From Desulfomicrobium sp. (GTDB taxonomy: Bacteria > Desulfobacterota > Desulfovibrionia > Desulfovibrionales > Desulfomicrobiaceae): 6,506 nucleotides of DNA. Positions 1 through 6,506 of the stretch are shown one piece after another (within the stretch, counting starts at the first letter, position 1; each line of letters opens with the position of its first letter). The translations under genes and the position numbers were made by a program. The notes beneath the pieces are model-generated. The model was not told the origin of the DNA, did not search any database, and saw only the letters and a program-made list of their open reading frames with translations. Location of the stretch: positions 3,414-9,919 of the forward strand of contig DPKT01000302.1 in the NCBI GenBank assembly GCA_003542385.1. The letters are read 5' to 3'.

Positions 1-24
1 GACCTAGCTAGACGATGGGGACGC
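1..24 (-). tRNA. partial tRNA, 5' end only, probably a second tRNA-Glu
   Basis: Read on the minus strand, the segment starts GCGTCCCCATCGTCTAG, identical over 17 nt to the first 17 nt of the complete tRNA-Glu next to it. It then enters a different D-loop (CTAGGTC) and is cut by the window edge, so the anticodon is not visible. The shared acceptor 5' strand and D-arm suggest another glutamate isoacceptor, plausibly with anticodon UUC; that identity is inferred. It lies 20 nt downstream of the tRNA-Glu 3' end and is probably in the same precursor transcript. Confidence 0.65.
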
Positions 25-44
25 GAACCGCGTCAGAAATAAAG

Positions 45-122
45 TGGCGTCCCCAAGGGGGTTTGAACCCCTGTTAGCGGCGTGAGAGGCCGCCGTCCTA
101 GGCCACTAGACGATGGGGACGC
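45..122 (-). tRNA. tRNA-Glu (anticodon CTC)
   Basis: The minus strand folds as a 78-nt tRNA with encoded CCA. The acceptor strands are GCGTCCC and GGGACGC. The anticodon stem GCGGC/GCCGC closes the 7-nt loop CTCTCAC, giving anticodon CTC, which reads GAG (Glu). The T arm is AGGGG-TTCAAAC-CCCCT. It is the second tRNA of a minus-strand cluster, 7 nt after tRNA-Lys, so the two are almost certainly processed from one transcript. Confidence 0.95.
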
Positions 123-129
123 AAGGTTT

Positions 130-205
130 TGGTGGGCCGTGAAGGGATCGAACCTTCGACTCTCTGCTTAAAAGGCAGATACTCTACCGTCTGAGTTAAC
201 GGCCC
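130..205 (-). tRNA. tRNA-Lys (anticodon TTT)
   Basis: The minus strand folds as a 76-nt tRNA with encoded CCA. The acceptor strands are GGGCCGT and ACGGCCC. The anticodon stem TCTGC/GCAGA closes the loop CTTTTAA, giving anticodon TTT for lysine. The T arm is GAAGG-TTCGATC-CCTTC. It is the first tRNA of the cluster, 51 nt after the serS stop codon, with a promoter-like element in that gap. Confidence 0.96.
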
Positions 206-220
206 GAAAGAGAAGACGCT

Positions 221-247
221 TCTATAGTCGGGCCATCTGCTTGTCAA
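221..247 (-). promoter_or_regulatory. candidate sigma-70 promoter for the tRNA cluster
   Basis: On the minus strand a perfect -35 hexamer TTGACA (242-247) is followed after 15 nt by TATAGA (221-226), a 4/6 match to the -10 consensus. The spacer is one or two nucleotides short of the usual 16-18. Initiation about 7 nt further would fall near 214, leaving a leader of roughly 9 nt before tRNA-Lys, which suits a stable-RNA promoter. The -35 begins just 10 nt past the serS stop, so the cluster may be transcribed both from here and by read-through from serS, after which no intrinsic terminator is visible. Confidence 0.55.
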
Positions 248-256
248 GCCGGAAAG

Positions 257-1540
257 TCACCCTTTTTTCAGTTCGATCCTTTCCTGTCCGTTCATGTACG
301 GACGCAGGGCTTCGGGGACGATGACCGACCCGTCGGCCTGCTGGTAATTCTCGAGAATCGCTACCATTGTCCGGCCTACTGCCAGACCCGAGCCATTCAG
401 GGTGTGCACCAGTCTGCTCTTCTTCGAGGCTGCCGGCTTGAAGCGGATCCCGGCCCGGCGGGCCTGGAAGTCCTCGAAGTTGGAGCAGGACGAAATCTCG
501 CGATACTTGTCCTGACCGGGCAACCAAACCTCTATATCGTAAGTTTTCGCGGATGAAAAGCCCAAATCTCCGGCGCACAGCGTGACCACCCGGTAGTGCA
601 GTCCCAGCCTCTGCAGGATGCTCTCGGCGTGGCCCAGCAGCTTTTCCAGTTCGTCGTAGGAGGTGTCCGGGTGGACGAAGCGCACCAGCTCCACCTTGTC
701 GAACTGGTGCTGGCGGATCATGCCCTTGGTGTCCTTGCCGTAGGAACCGGCCTCGGAGCGGAAGCAGGCCGTGTAGGCGCAGTGGGCGATGGGCAGCTGG
801 CCTTCGCCCAGGGTCGTGTCGCGGTAGATGTTGGTCACCGGGACCTCGGCCGTGGGGATGAGGTAGTAGTTGGAGTCGCCCAGGCGGAAGAGGTCCTCCT
901 CGAACTTGGGCAGCTGGCCCGTGCCCATGAGGCTCTCGCGGTTGACGATGACCGGCGGCATGACCTCGTCGTAGCCGTTCTCCATGGTCTGCACGTCGAG
1001 CATGAGGCTGATCAGCGCCCGCTCCATGCGCGCGGCCCAGCCCTTCAGCAGCACGAAGCGGCTGCCCGTGATCTTGGCCGCGGTCTCGAAGTCCAGGCCG
1101 CCCAGGGCCGTTCCCAGTTCCCAGTGTTCCTTGGGCGCGAAGTCCAGCTCGGGCTTGGCGCCCCAGGTGCGGACCTGCACGTTGTCCGAGTCGTCGACGC
1201 CCTCGGGGACCGAGGGGTGCGGGACGTTGGGAATGGACATGACCCACTGCTCGGTCTGGCCGTCGATGTCCTTGAGTTCCTCGTCCAGGGCCTTGATGCG
1301 GACGGACATGGCCCCGAGCTCGGCCAGAAGGGCGTCGGCGTTCTCGCCGGTCTTCTTCATGCGGGCGATGTCGCCCGAGGCCTGGTTGCGGCGGGCCTTG
1401 AGCTCCTCGGCCTCCAGCAGGAGGTCGCGGCGCTTCTGGTCGATGGCCAGGAAATCGTCGAGGTCGAGCTTGCTGCGCCTCTTGCGCAGGCCTTCCTTGA
1501 CGTCGTCGGTATTGGAGCGAACGAATTTGATGTCGAGCAT
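257..1540 (-). CDS. serS: seryl-tRNA synthetase
   Basis: This cytoplasmic class II aminoacyl-tRNA synthetase attaches serine to tRNA-Ser and also makes the seryl-tRNA precursor of selenocysteine. The protein is 427 aa, the normal family length. Residues about 30-100 are the charged, heptad-like region of the tRNA-binding coiled-coil arm. The catalytic core shows MPPVIVNRES of motif 1 (about 194-203), the serine-site TAEVPV (230-235), motif 2 FRSEAGSYGKDTKGMIRQHQ (260-279), SSCSNFEDFQARR (350-362) and motif 3 NGSGLAVGRTMVAILENYQ (382-400). The start at 1540 is chosen because MLDIKFVR is the typical SerRS beginning and AAGGA stands 7 nt upstream. An in-frame ATG at 1606 would add 22 unconserved residues. 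The gene diverges from groES and lies just upstream of the tRNA-Lys/tRNA-Glu cluster. Confidence 0.98.
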   Translation of the reverse strand: MLDIKFVRSNTDDVKEGLRKRRSKLDLDDFLAIDQKRRDLLLEAEELKARRNQASGDIARMKKTGENADALLAELGAMSVRIKALDEELKDIDGQTEQWVMSIPNVPHPSVPEGVDDSDNVQVRTWGAKPELDFAPKEHWELGTALGGLDFETAAKITGSRFVLLKGWAARMERALISLMLDVQTMENGYDEVMPPVIVNRESLMGTGQLPKFEEDLFRLGDSNYYLIPTAEVPVTNIYRDTTLGEGQLPIAHCAYTACFRSEAGSYGKDTKGMIRQHQFDKVELVRFVHPDTSYDELEKLLGHAESILQRLGLHYRVVTLCAGDLGFSSAKTYDIEVWLPGQDKYREISSCSNFEDFQARRAGIRFKPAASKKSRLVHTLNGSGLAVGRTMVAILENYQQADGSVIVPEALRPYMNGQERIELKKG

Positions 1541-1601
1541 GGGCGTGTCCTTGTCTGCGGTGTCGTCCCTGATCGAAACGGGACGCGTTTTCAAGGCGAA
1601 A

Positions 1602-1630
1602 TCCATAGCCTGCCTCGGCCGGAATCACAA
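1602..1630 (-). promoter_or_regulatory. weak candidate serS promoter
   Basis: On the minus strand TTGTGA (1625-1630, 4/6 to the -35 consensus) and TATGGA (1602-1607, 3/6 to the -10) are separated by 17 nt. Initiation would fall near 1595, giving a leader of about 55 nt before serS. The match is poor and the assignment is mainly positional. Confidence 0.25.
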
Positions 1631-1691
1631 GACGCGCAGGGCGGCCGCGGAAAAATCCGGGTGCACATGAAATTTTTTTGCGCGGTCGCCC

Positions 1692-1719
1692 TTGACTTCA
1701 CCGGGGCAGGGATTATTTG
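1692..1719 (+). promoter_or_regulatory. candidate groESL promoter
   Basis: TTGACT (1692-1697, 5/6 to the -35 consensus) and TATTTG (1714-1719, 3/6 to the -10) are 16 nt apart. An A/T tract (AAATTTTTTT, 1671-1680) lies just upstream and could act as an UP-like element. Initiation would be near 1727, giving a leader of about 110 nt that contains the CIRCE-like operator. The -10 is weak. I saw no CCCCAT-type -10 downstream of the CTTGAC that would make a convincing sigma-32 promoter. Confidence 0.4.
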
Positions 1720-1765
1720 GGCCTCTGTCTTGCGCGGACCGGCGAGGAACGAACAGGCCCGCGTG

Positions 1766-1792
1766 TTGGCACTTGATGGTGAAGAGTGCCAG
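1766..1792 (+). promoter_or_regulatory. CIRCE-like operator (predicted HrcA site)
   Basis: The inverted repeat TTGGCACTT-N9-GAGTGCCAG matches the CIRCE consensus TTAGCACTC-N9-GAGTGCTAA at 7 of 9 positions in each arm and keeps the exact 9-nt spacer. The third base of the left arm (A to G) and its partner in the right arm (T to C) are changed together, so symmetry is kept. CIRCE is bound by the HrcA repressor, which typically controls groESL and dnaK operons. The site ends 47 nt before the groES start, a usual position. HrcA itself is not encoded in the window. Confidence 0.85.
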
Positions 1793-1829
1793 AAAATTTA
1801 TCTACTCGGAAGAAATTCTTAAACATCTT

Positions 1830-1834
1830 GGAGG
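1830..1834 (+). promoter_or_regulatory. groES ribosome binding site
   Basis: GGAGG sits 5 nt before the ATG at 1840. It fixes the groES start there rather than at the in-frame upstream ATG at 1786, which lies inside the CIRCE right arm and has no comparable Shine-Dalgarno sequence. Confidence 0.85.
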
Positions 1835-1839
1835 AAAAC

Positions 1840-2130
<291 letters not shown>

Positions 2131-2143
2131 TCTTTCATTACAT

Positions 2144-2149
2144 AAGGAG
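2144..2149 (+). promoter_or_regulatory. groEL ribosome binding site
   Basis: AAGGAG ends 8 nt before the groEL ATG at 2158, in the short groES-groEL gap. It supports independent, strong translation initiation of groEL. Confidence 0.85.
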
Positions 2150-2157
2150 ACGCACAC

Positions 2158-3795
<1,638 letters not shown>

Positions 3796-3825
3796 ACGCC
3801 GCGCGCGAGCACATACGCCTTATAC

Positions 3826-3856
3826 GAGGCCGGGTGAAAGCCCGGCCTCTTTTTTT
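3826..3856 (+). terminator. intrinsic terminator of groESL
   Basis: A perfect 9-bp stem GAGGCCGGG/CCCGGCCTC with the 6-nt loop TGAAAG is followed by seven T residues (3850-3856). It begins 30 nt after the groEL stop. This is the strongest terminator in the window and marks the end of the chaperonin operon, isolating it from the accessory genes to the right. Confidence 0.95.
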
Positions 3857-3985
3857 GGCCCTGAAACGGGTTTTCTCCGATTTGTAGCGGCGGGGAACAG
3901 CTCTGTAACGCTACCGCTTCTTCATGGATGCGGTGATTCGGCACGGGTTTGTCTCGGTCATAACGTTCAGAAAGGGATGGTCCAC

Positions 3986-4678
3986 ATGGCGGACGATGAT
4001 GACGGCATCCTTGCGAGGATGCGCCGCGAAAAAGAGGCGGAAGGTACGACGTCCTTGGAAATAGCCACTTTCTCCGCGGTGCAGAATAAAGTTCTGCGCA
4101 TGAAGCATGATTGTTTTTATAAATATTTAGAGGTGGATGTACGTAACGATCCCCTCTCTACGAAAATTCAAGTTCCTGACGCGCCGCCTGGCGTTCACAT
4201 CGACGCGAATATCAAAAAGGCGCGGGAAAGTTTCAATCCCTTCTGGTTTATCGAGATGGTCATGGAAGGCGGCCCCTGGGATTATAAAAGAATTGACCCC
4301 AAATATGAAAACTTCGGGAATTTCAATTACGGGGCCACGGCCATGGCCTTCGGATTCCAGGAGAAGTGGGCGCTCCAGGCGGCTGGGATTGTGCATGTAT
4401 TGACAAACAAAGCCAAAAACGATTGGAGGGATGAAAAATATGTGCAGTCGATCTTGGATTTTGGCGTATCATTTCAGGGGCCTCCCTACGGTGACGACCC
4501 GAACGACCAGAGGATGATCAAAGCCGGCTTTCGGTACTACCAGGAAATCTATCGAAGCAGGTACCCGGAATCGGGGATGACAAAAGATGACGTGCTCAGG
4601 ATCGCCGAGGGTGTCTTTACTGGCAGGCACGCTGGTTCGGAAGCCATTGCCAAATGGATTCTCGATGTGTTGGAGTAA
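3986..4678 (+). CDS. putative orphan polymorphic toxin, type 44-like domain
   Basis: The 230-aa product has a charged N-terminus (MADDDDGILARMRREKEAE) that I do not recognise. From about residue 65 it resembles the Bacterial toxin 44 / polymorphic toxin type 44 C-terminal domains found at the ends of Rhs and related secreted proteins. Key segments are PPGVHIDANI (67-76), GGPWDYK (95-101), FGNFNYGAT (110-118), PPYGDDPNDQ (166-175) and GFRYYQ (181-186). The family match is from memory of these motifs, so it is likely but unproven, and the molecular target is not asserted. No signal peptide, PAAR, VgrG, Rhs repeat or other delivery part is present. The start at 3986 is preferred because AAAGG(G) lies about 9 nt upstream; the in-frame ATG at 3977 abuts that purine run. 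The gene follows the groEL terminator and faces two membrane-protein genes on the other strand. Base composition is more A/T-rich than groEL (27 of 60 bases G/C in the line at 4261), suggesting acquisition. Confidence 0.65.
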   Translation: MADDDDGILARMRREKEAEGTTSLEIATFSAVQNKVLRMKHDCFYKYLEVDVRNDPLSTKIQVPDAPPGVHIDANIKKARESFNPFWFIEMVMEGGPWDYKRIDPKYENFGNFNYGATAMAFGFQEKWALQAAGIVHVLTNKAKNDWRDEKYVQSILDFGVSFQGPPYGDDPNDQRMIKAGFRYYQEIYRSRYPESGMTKDDVLRIAEGVFTGRHAGSEAIAKWILDVLE

Positions 4679-4857
4679 AAGGGCAAGTCCTCATCGCGTA
4701 TGACCGCCAAGAGATATGAGCGAGGCGAAGGCGGTGTTCGAGACGTTAAGGCACGCTGGTCGTCTTTCGTCATCACACGGCACGGAGCGTGAGGCCACTC
4801 CCGCAAGGCGTTTCCGAAGCAGTGCTCGATGGGGAAAAATGTGGAAATCGTCTCTCT
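4679..4857. other. convergent intergenic gap, no gene seen
   Basis: This 179-bp gap separates the toxin-like gene from the oppositely oriented membrane-protein gene. Short open frames exist on both strands, but none has a credible ribosome binding site or recognisable product. No intrinsic terminator for either flanking gene is visible. A 12-bp direct repeat links this gap (4749-4760) to the end of the toxin-like gene (4625-4636). Confidence 0.6.
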
Positions 4858-5514
4858 TCAATGATTGATATAGTACCATTTTGTTTCAATTTTTATGATC
4901 TCGTAAGCATCCGTGACTTGAGGATCATCGGGAAAGGAGTCGTCGGACTGGTACATAAGCCCTTGCCAAGCGTCGAGAAAACCTCGATCGGTCAAAAAAA
5001 GGCCTGCCTGCCGGTCCCAGTCGCAGGTGATTTCGACAACACCATCATCAAGGGCAAGGTGTCTCAACTCAGAAGGCAGCACGAAGCAATGATCCCAATG
5101 AAATTTTTGCAATGAAATCTTTTTCGCGCAATGGTCCTTGACAAGCTGTTCCCGTTCTTCGCGAAAAATTTCGCAATACGATTTAATGTTGGTTTCGTAT
5201 GGATTTGCCAGACCAATTGTGTGGTAGGCAATGATGACAACAAGAAAAGGATAGAAGCTTTGCAGCCACGGCAGACGAAAGTAGCGAATCGCCAGGAAAA
5301 CGGTATAGGCTTCCATGGATATCGTGACAACAAACATCAAAAATGGACCCCAGTCGTAGAACACCTGCGGCAGGTAGGAATAAATAATATATTTGTAACA
5401 TCGCAGAGGCGTTGTCACCAGATACAGAGCGATTATCCACCACAAGGCCCGGCGGCAGCGGCGTCGGGCCTTGGCCGTCTTTTCGGCGGGCGACAGGGCA
5501 TCTGATTTGCGCAT
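4858..5514 (-). CDS. tri-spanning membrane protein, copy 1; candidate immunity protein
   Basis: The product is 218 aa and of no family I can name. A basic N-terminus (KARRRCRR, 15-22) precedes three predicted membrane helices: about 23-40, about 54-78 around MFVVTISMEAYTVFLAI, and about 87-103 around FYPFLVVIIAY. The positive-inside rule puts the N-terminus in the cytoplasm and the soluble C-terminal domain of about 115 residues in the periplasm. That domain holds FVLPSELRHLALDDG and YQSDDSFPDDP, conserved in the neighbouring paralogue. I infer a membrane-anchored immunity role from the adjacent toxin-like gene and the tandem duplication; this is unproven. The ATG at 5514 gives the same length and start as copy 2, but no clear Shine-Dalgarno sequence precedes it. 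The frame stays open upstream to 5820, so a longer product is possible. Outside its 5' end it is A/T-rich compared with groEL. Confidence 0.75.
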   Translation of the reverse strand: MRKSDALSPAEKTAKARRRCRRALWWIIALYLVTTPLRCYKYIIYSYLPQVFYDWGPFLMFVVTISMEAYTVFLAIRYFRLPWLQSFYPFLVVIIAYHTIGLANPYETNIKSYCEIFREEREQLVKDHCAKKISLQKFHWDHCFVLPSELRHLALDDGVVEITCDWDRQAGLFLTDRGFLDAWQGLMYQSDDSFPDDPQVTDAYEIIKIETKWYYINH

Positions 5515-5547
5515 GGCGGACAGGCTAGCGGATATTTCCCGGCATGC
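5429..5547 (-). repeat. near-identical duplicated segment, unit A
   Basis: This 119-bp segment matches 6388-6506 with one difference (T at 5503 against A at 6462, a synonymous change in Ser4). It covers the first 28 codons of copy 1 plus 33 bp upstream of the ATG, which are also identical. Similarity decays to the left: the full proteins differ at about 66 of 218 positions. The unit spacing is 959 bp. The segment contains a perfect 9-bp inverted repeat, CAAGGCCCG (5443-5451) and CGGGCCTTG (5465-5473), with a 13-nt loop, also present in unit B. Confidence 0.97.
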
Positions 5548-5816
5548 CAACACGGGGTTTTGCCGAAGGAGATTCAAAAAGGTGTAACCCTCTCTTGAGA
5601 AAACGTCGCGCCTCAAAAGAGGACGAAGAATGCGCCCCCCTGAGCGGGTACCAACGGTTCGTTCCGGAATATCTTTCTCACTGCAAAAGAGCGATTCCCA
5701 CGTCTGGCTTGCACAAGAGATGATATGAACCAGCCTGCCGCCAGACGGCAGGAGTGGAGCCATGGTGCAATGTTCTTCATCGGTACCTGGTTTTCGGTGC
5801 TCGAATACGTTTCCCT
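5515..5816. other. spacer between the membrane-protein paralogues
   Basis: This 302-bp stretch lies between the start of copy 1 and the stop of copy 2. Its first 33 bp are the duplicated upstream sequence (also before copy 2). The copy 1 reading frame stays open throughout, back to a TTG at 5820 that overlaps the copy 2 stop as TTGA, but the residues look unlike a known domain. A second open frame of 55 codons (5613-5780, minus) lacks a convincing ribosome binding site. The stretch holds the hairpin at 5734-5752. I see no clear promoter and no confirmed gene. Confidence 0.6.
5701..5752 (-). promoter_or_regulatory. pair of mutually exclusive hairpins between the paralogues
   Basis: CCTGCCG (5734-5740) and CGGCAGG (5746-5752) form a perfect 7-bp stem with a 5-nt loop. 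Separately, CGTCTGGC (5701-5708) is exactly complementary to GCCAGACG (5740-5747), so the two stems compete for the same bases. No U-run follows either stem in a minus-strand transcript, so a plain intrinsic terminator is not supported. A regulatory or mRNA-processing role between copy 2 and copy 1 is possible but speculative. Confidence 0.35.
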
Positions 5817-6473
5817 TCAATGAAGGATGTAGTACCAGTATTTTTCAATTTTTGTGATCTCATAGGAGTCCAGGATATACGGATCATCGGGAAAGGAGTC
5901 GTCGGATTGATACAAGAGTGCATGCCACGTATCGAGAAATCCAAGATATGTGAAAAAGAGAGCCGTCCGCCGATTCCTTCCACAGGTGATGTCGACAAGG
6001 CCGCCGTCAAGGGCAAGATGTCTCAATTCCGGAGGCAATACGAAACGACGTTCTGAGAATTTTGGTTTCCGTGGGAGCTTCTTTGCACAATAATCTTTGA
6101 CAAACTGTTCTCGTTCGTCACGAAATACAGAGGAGTAAGATTTTATATTCGTTTCGCATGGGTGTATTGCGCCGATTATGTTGTATGCAATAACAAATAC
6201 AAAAAAAGGGTAGAATCCTTGCAGCTGTGGCAGGCGAAAGTAGCGAATCGCCAAGTAAACAGAGTATCCTTCCGTCGATATGATAAGGATGAATGTGAAG
6301 AAAGGACCCCAGTCGTAGAACATCTGCGGCAGGTAGGAATAAATGACGTATTCGTAACACCGCAGTGGAGTCGTCACCAGATACATCGCGATTATCCACC
6401 ACAAGGCCCGGCGGCAGCGGCGTCGGGCCTTGGCCGTCTTTTCGGCGGGCGACAGGGCATCAGATTTGCGCAT
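5817..6473 (-). CDS. tri-spanning membrane protein, copy 2; candidate immunity protein
   Basis: This is the tandem paralogue of the gene at 4858-5514, also 218 aa and alignable without gaps, with about 152 of 218 residues identical by hand count. The first 29 residues are identical. The membrane segments differ mainly by conservative swaps. The C-terminal domain varies most around residues 131-143 and 161-172, while FVLPPELRHLALDGG, YQSDDSFPDDP and the WYYI near the end are kept. The topology prediction is the same: cytoplasmic basic N-terminus, three helices, periplasmic C-terminal domain. A conserved scaffold with variable patches fits a family of related binding proteins such as immunity proteins, but that role is inferred. 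No good Shine-Dalgarno sequence precedes the ATG at 6473, and the sequence upstream runs out of the window after 33 bp. Its stop overlaps the extended frame of copy 1. Confidence 0.75.
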   Translation of the reverse strand: MRKSDALSPAEKTAKARRRCRRALWWIIAMYLVTTPLRCYEYVIYSYLPQMFYDWGPFFTFILIISTEGYSVYLAIRYFRLPQLQGFYPFFVFVIAYNIIGAIHPCETNIKSYSSVFRDEREQFVKDYCAKKLPRKPKFSERRFVLPPELRHLALDGGLVDITCGRNRRTALFFTYLGFLDTWHALLYQSDDSFPDDPYILDSYEITKIEKYWYYILH

Positions 6474-6506
6474 GGCGGACAGGCTAGCGGATATTTCCCG
6501 GCATGC
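6388..6506 (-). repeat. near-identical duplicated segment, unit B, running off the window
   Basis: This is the partner of 5429-5547, with 118 of 119 positions identical. Identity is still running at the last base, so the true repeat may extend beyond the window. It covers the 5' coding end of copy 2 and 33 bp upstream, and carries the same inverted repeat (6402-6410 with 6424-6432). It is G/C-rich, whereas the body of the gene is A/T-rich (24 of 60 bases G/C in the line at 6181), so the gene looks mosaic. Confidence 0.95.

Noticed and set aside
1541..1606. Longer serS start at the in-frame ATG at 1606
   Set aside because: It adds 22 residues that do not resemble SerRS, whereas the ATG at 1540 has AAGGA at proper spacing and the typical MLDIKFVR start.
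1765..1782. Sigma-54 promoter suggested by TTGGCACTTG
   Set aside because: The TGGCAC is not followed by TTGC at the required spacing, and the bases are explained by the CIRCE left arm.
1810..1820. AAGAAATTCTT palindrome in the groES leader
   Set aside because: Short A/T palindrome with 5-bp arms, easily expected by chance and without a known role here.
596..1822. Long plus-strand frame antisense to serS
   Set aside because: It is a by-product of high GC codon bias in serS; the low-complexity product (rich in V, D, H, L and G) resembles no family.
1786..1839. Longer groES start at ATG 1786
   Set aside because: It lies in the operator right arm, lacks a good ribosome binding site, and the ATG at 1840 follows GGAGG and gives the standard 96-aa protein.
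3884..3914. Inverted repeat GTAGCG-N19-CGCTAC upstream of the toxin-like gene
   Set aside because: The arms are only 6 bp and no convincing promoter overlaps them; too weak to call an operator.
4700..4792. Small plus-strand ORF after the toxin-like gene as a same-strand immunity gene
   Set aside because: Only about 30 codons, without a Shine-Dalgarno sequence or recognisable features.
5613..5780. Minus-strand ORF of 55 codons between the paralogues
   Set aside because: No convincing ribosome binding site and no recognisable product; it overlaps the open upstream frame of copy 1.

Overview
The window looks like a bacterial chromosome segment from the Desulfovibrionales (sulfate-reducing Desulfobacterota, formerly Deltaproteobacteria). 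This rests on the sequence character of GroES, GroEL and seryl-tRNA synthetase, the GC-rich codon use of the core genes and a CIRCE-type heat-shock operator. The order is a moderate-confidence inference; genus is not resolved.

Left part (1-1540, minus strand) is translation machinery. serS (seryl-tRNA synthetase) is followed by a compact tRNA cluster: tRNA-Lys(UUU), tRNA-Glu(CUC), then the 5' end of another tRNA, probably a second tRNA-Glu, cut by the window edge. A promoter-like site lies in the 51-bp gap between serS and tRNA-Lys.

Centre (1541-3856) is a divergent control region and the groES-groEL chaperonin operon on the plus strand. The region holds a CIRCE-like inverted repeat with exact 9-9-9 geometry. 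Both genes have good ribosome binding sites, and the operon ends in a strong intrinsic terminator.

Right part (3857-6506) is accessory-looking and visibly richer in A and T. On the plus strand there is a stand-alone protein of about 230 aa whose C-terminal half resembles polymorphic toxin type 44 domains, with no delivery domain and no same-strand partner. Facing it on the minus strand are two tandem paralogues of 218 aa each, with three predicted membrane helices and a C-terminal soluble domain. They are about 70% identical overall, but nearly identical at the DNA level over their 5' ends and upstream sequence. I infer an orphan toxin with duplicated candidate membrane immunity genes placed behind the chaperonin operon. 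The toxin-immunity link is a hypothesis from proximity and architecture; the paralogues belong to no family I can name.
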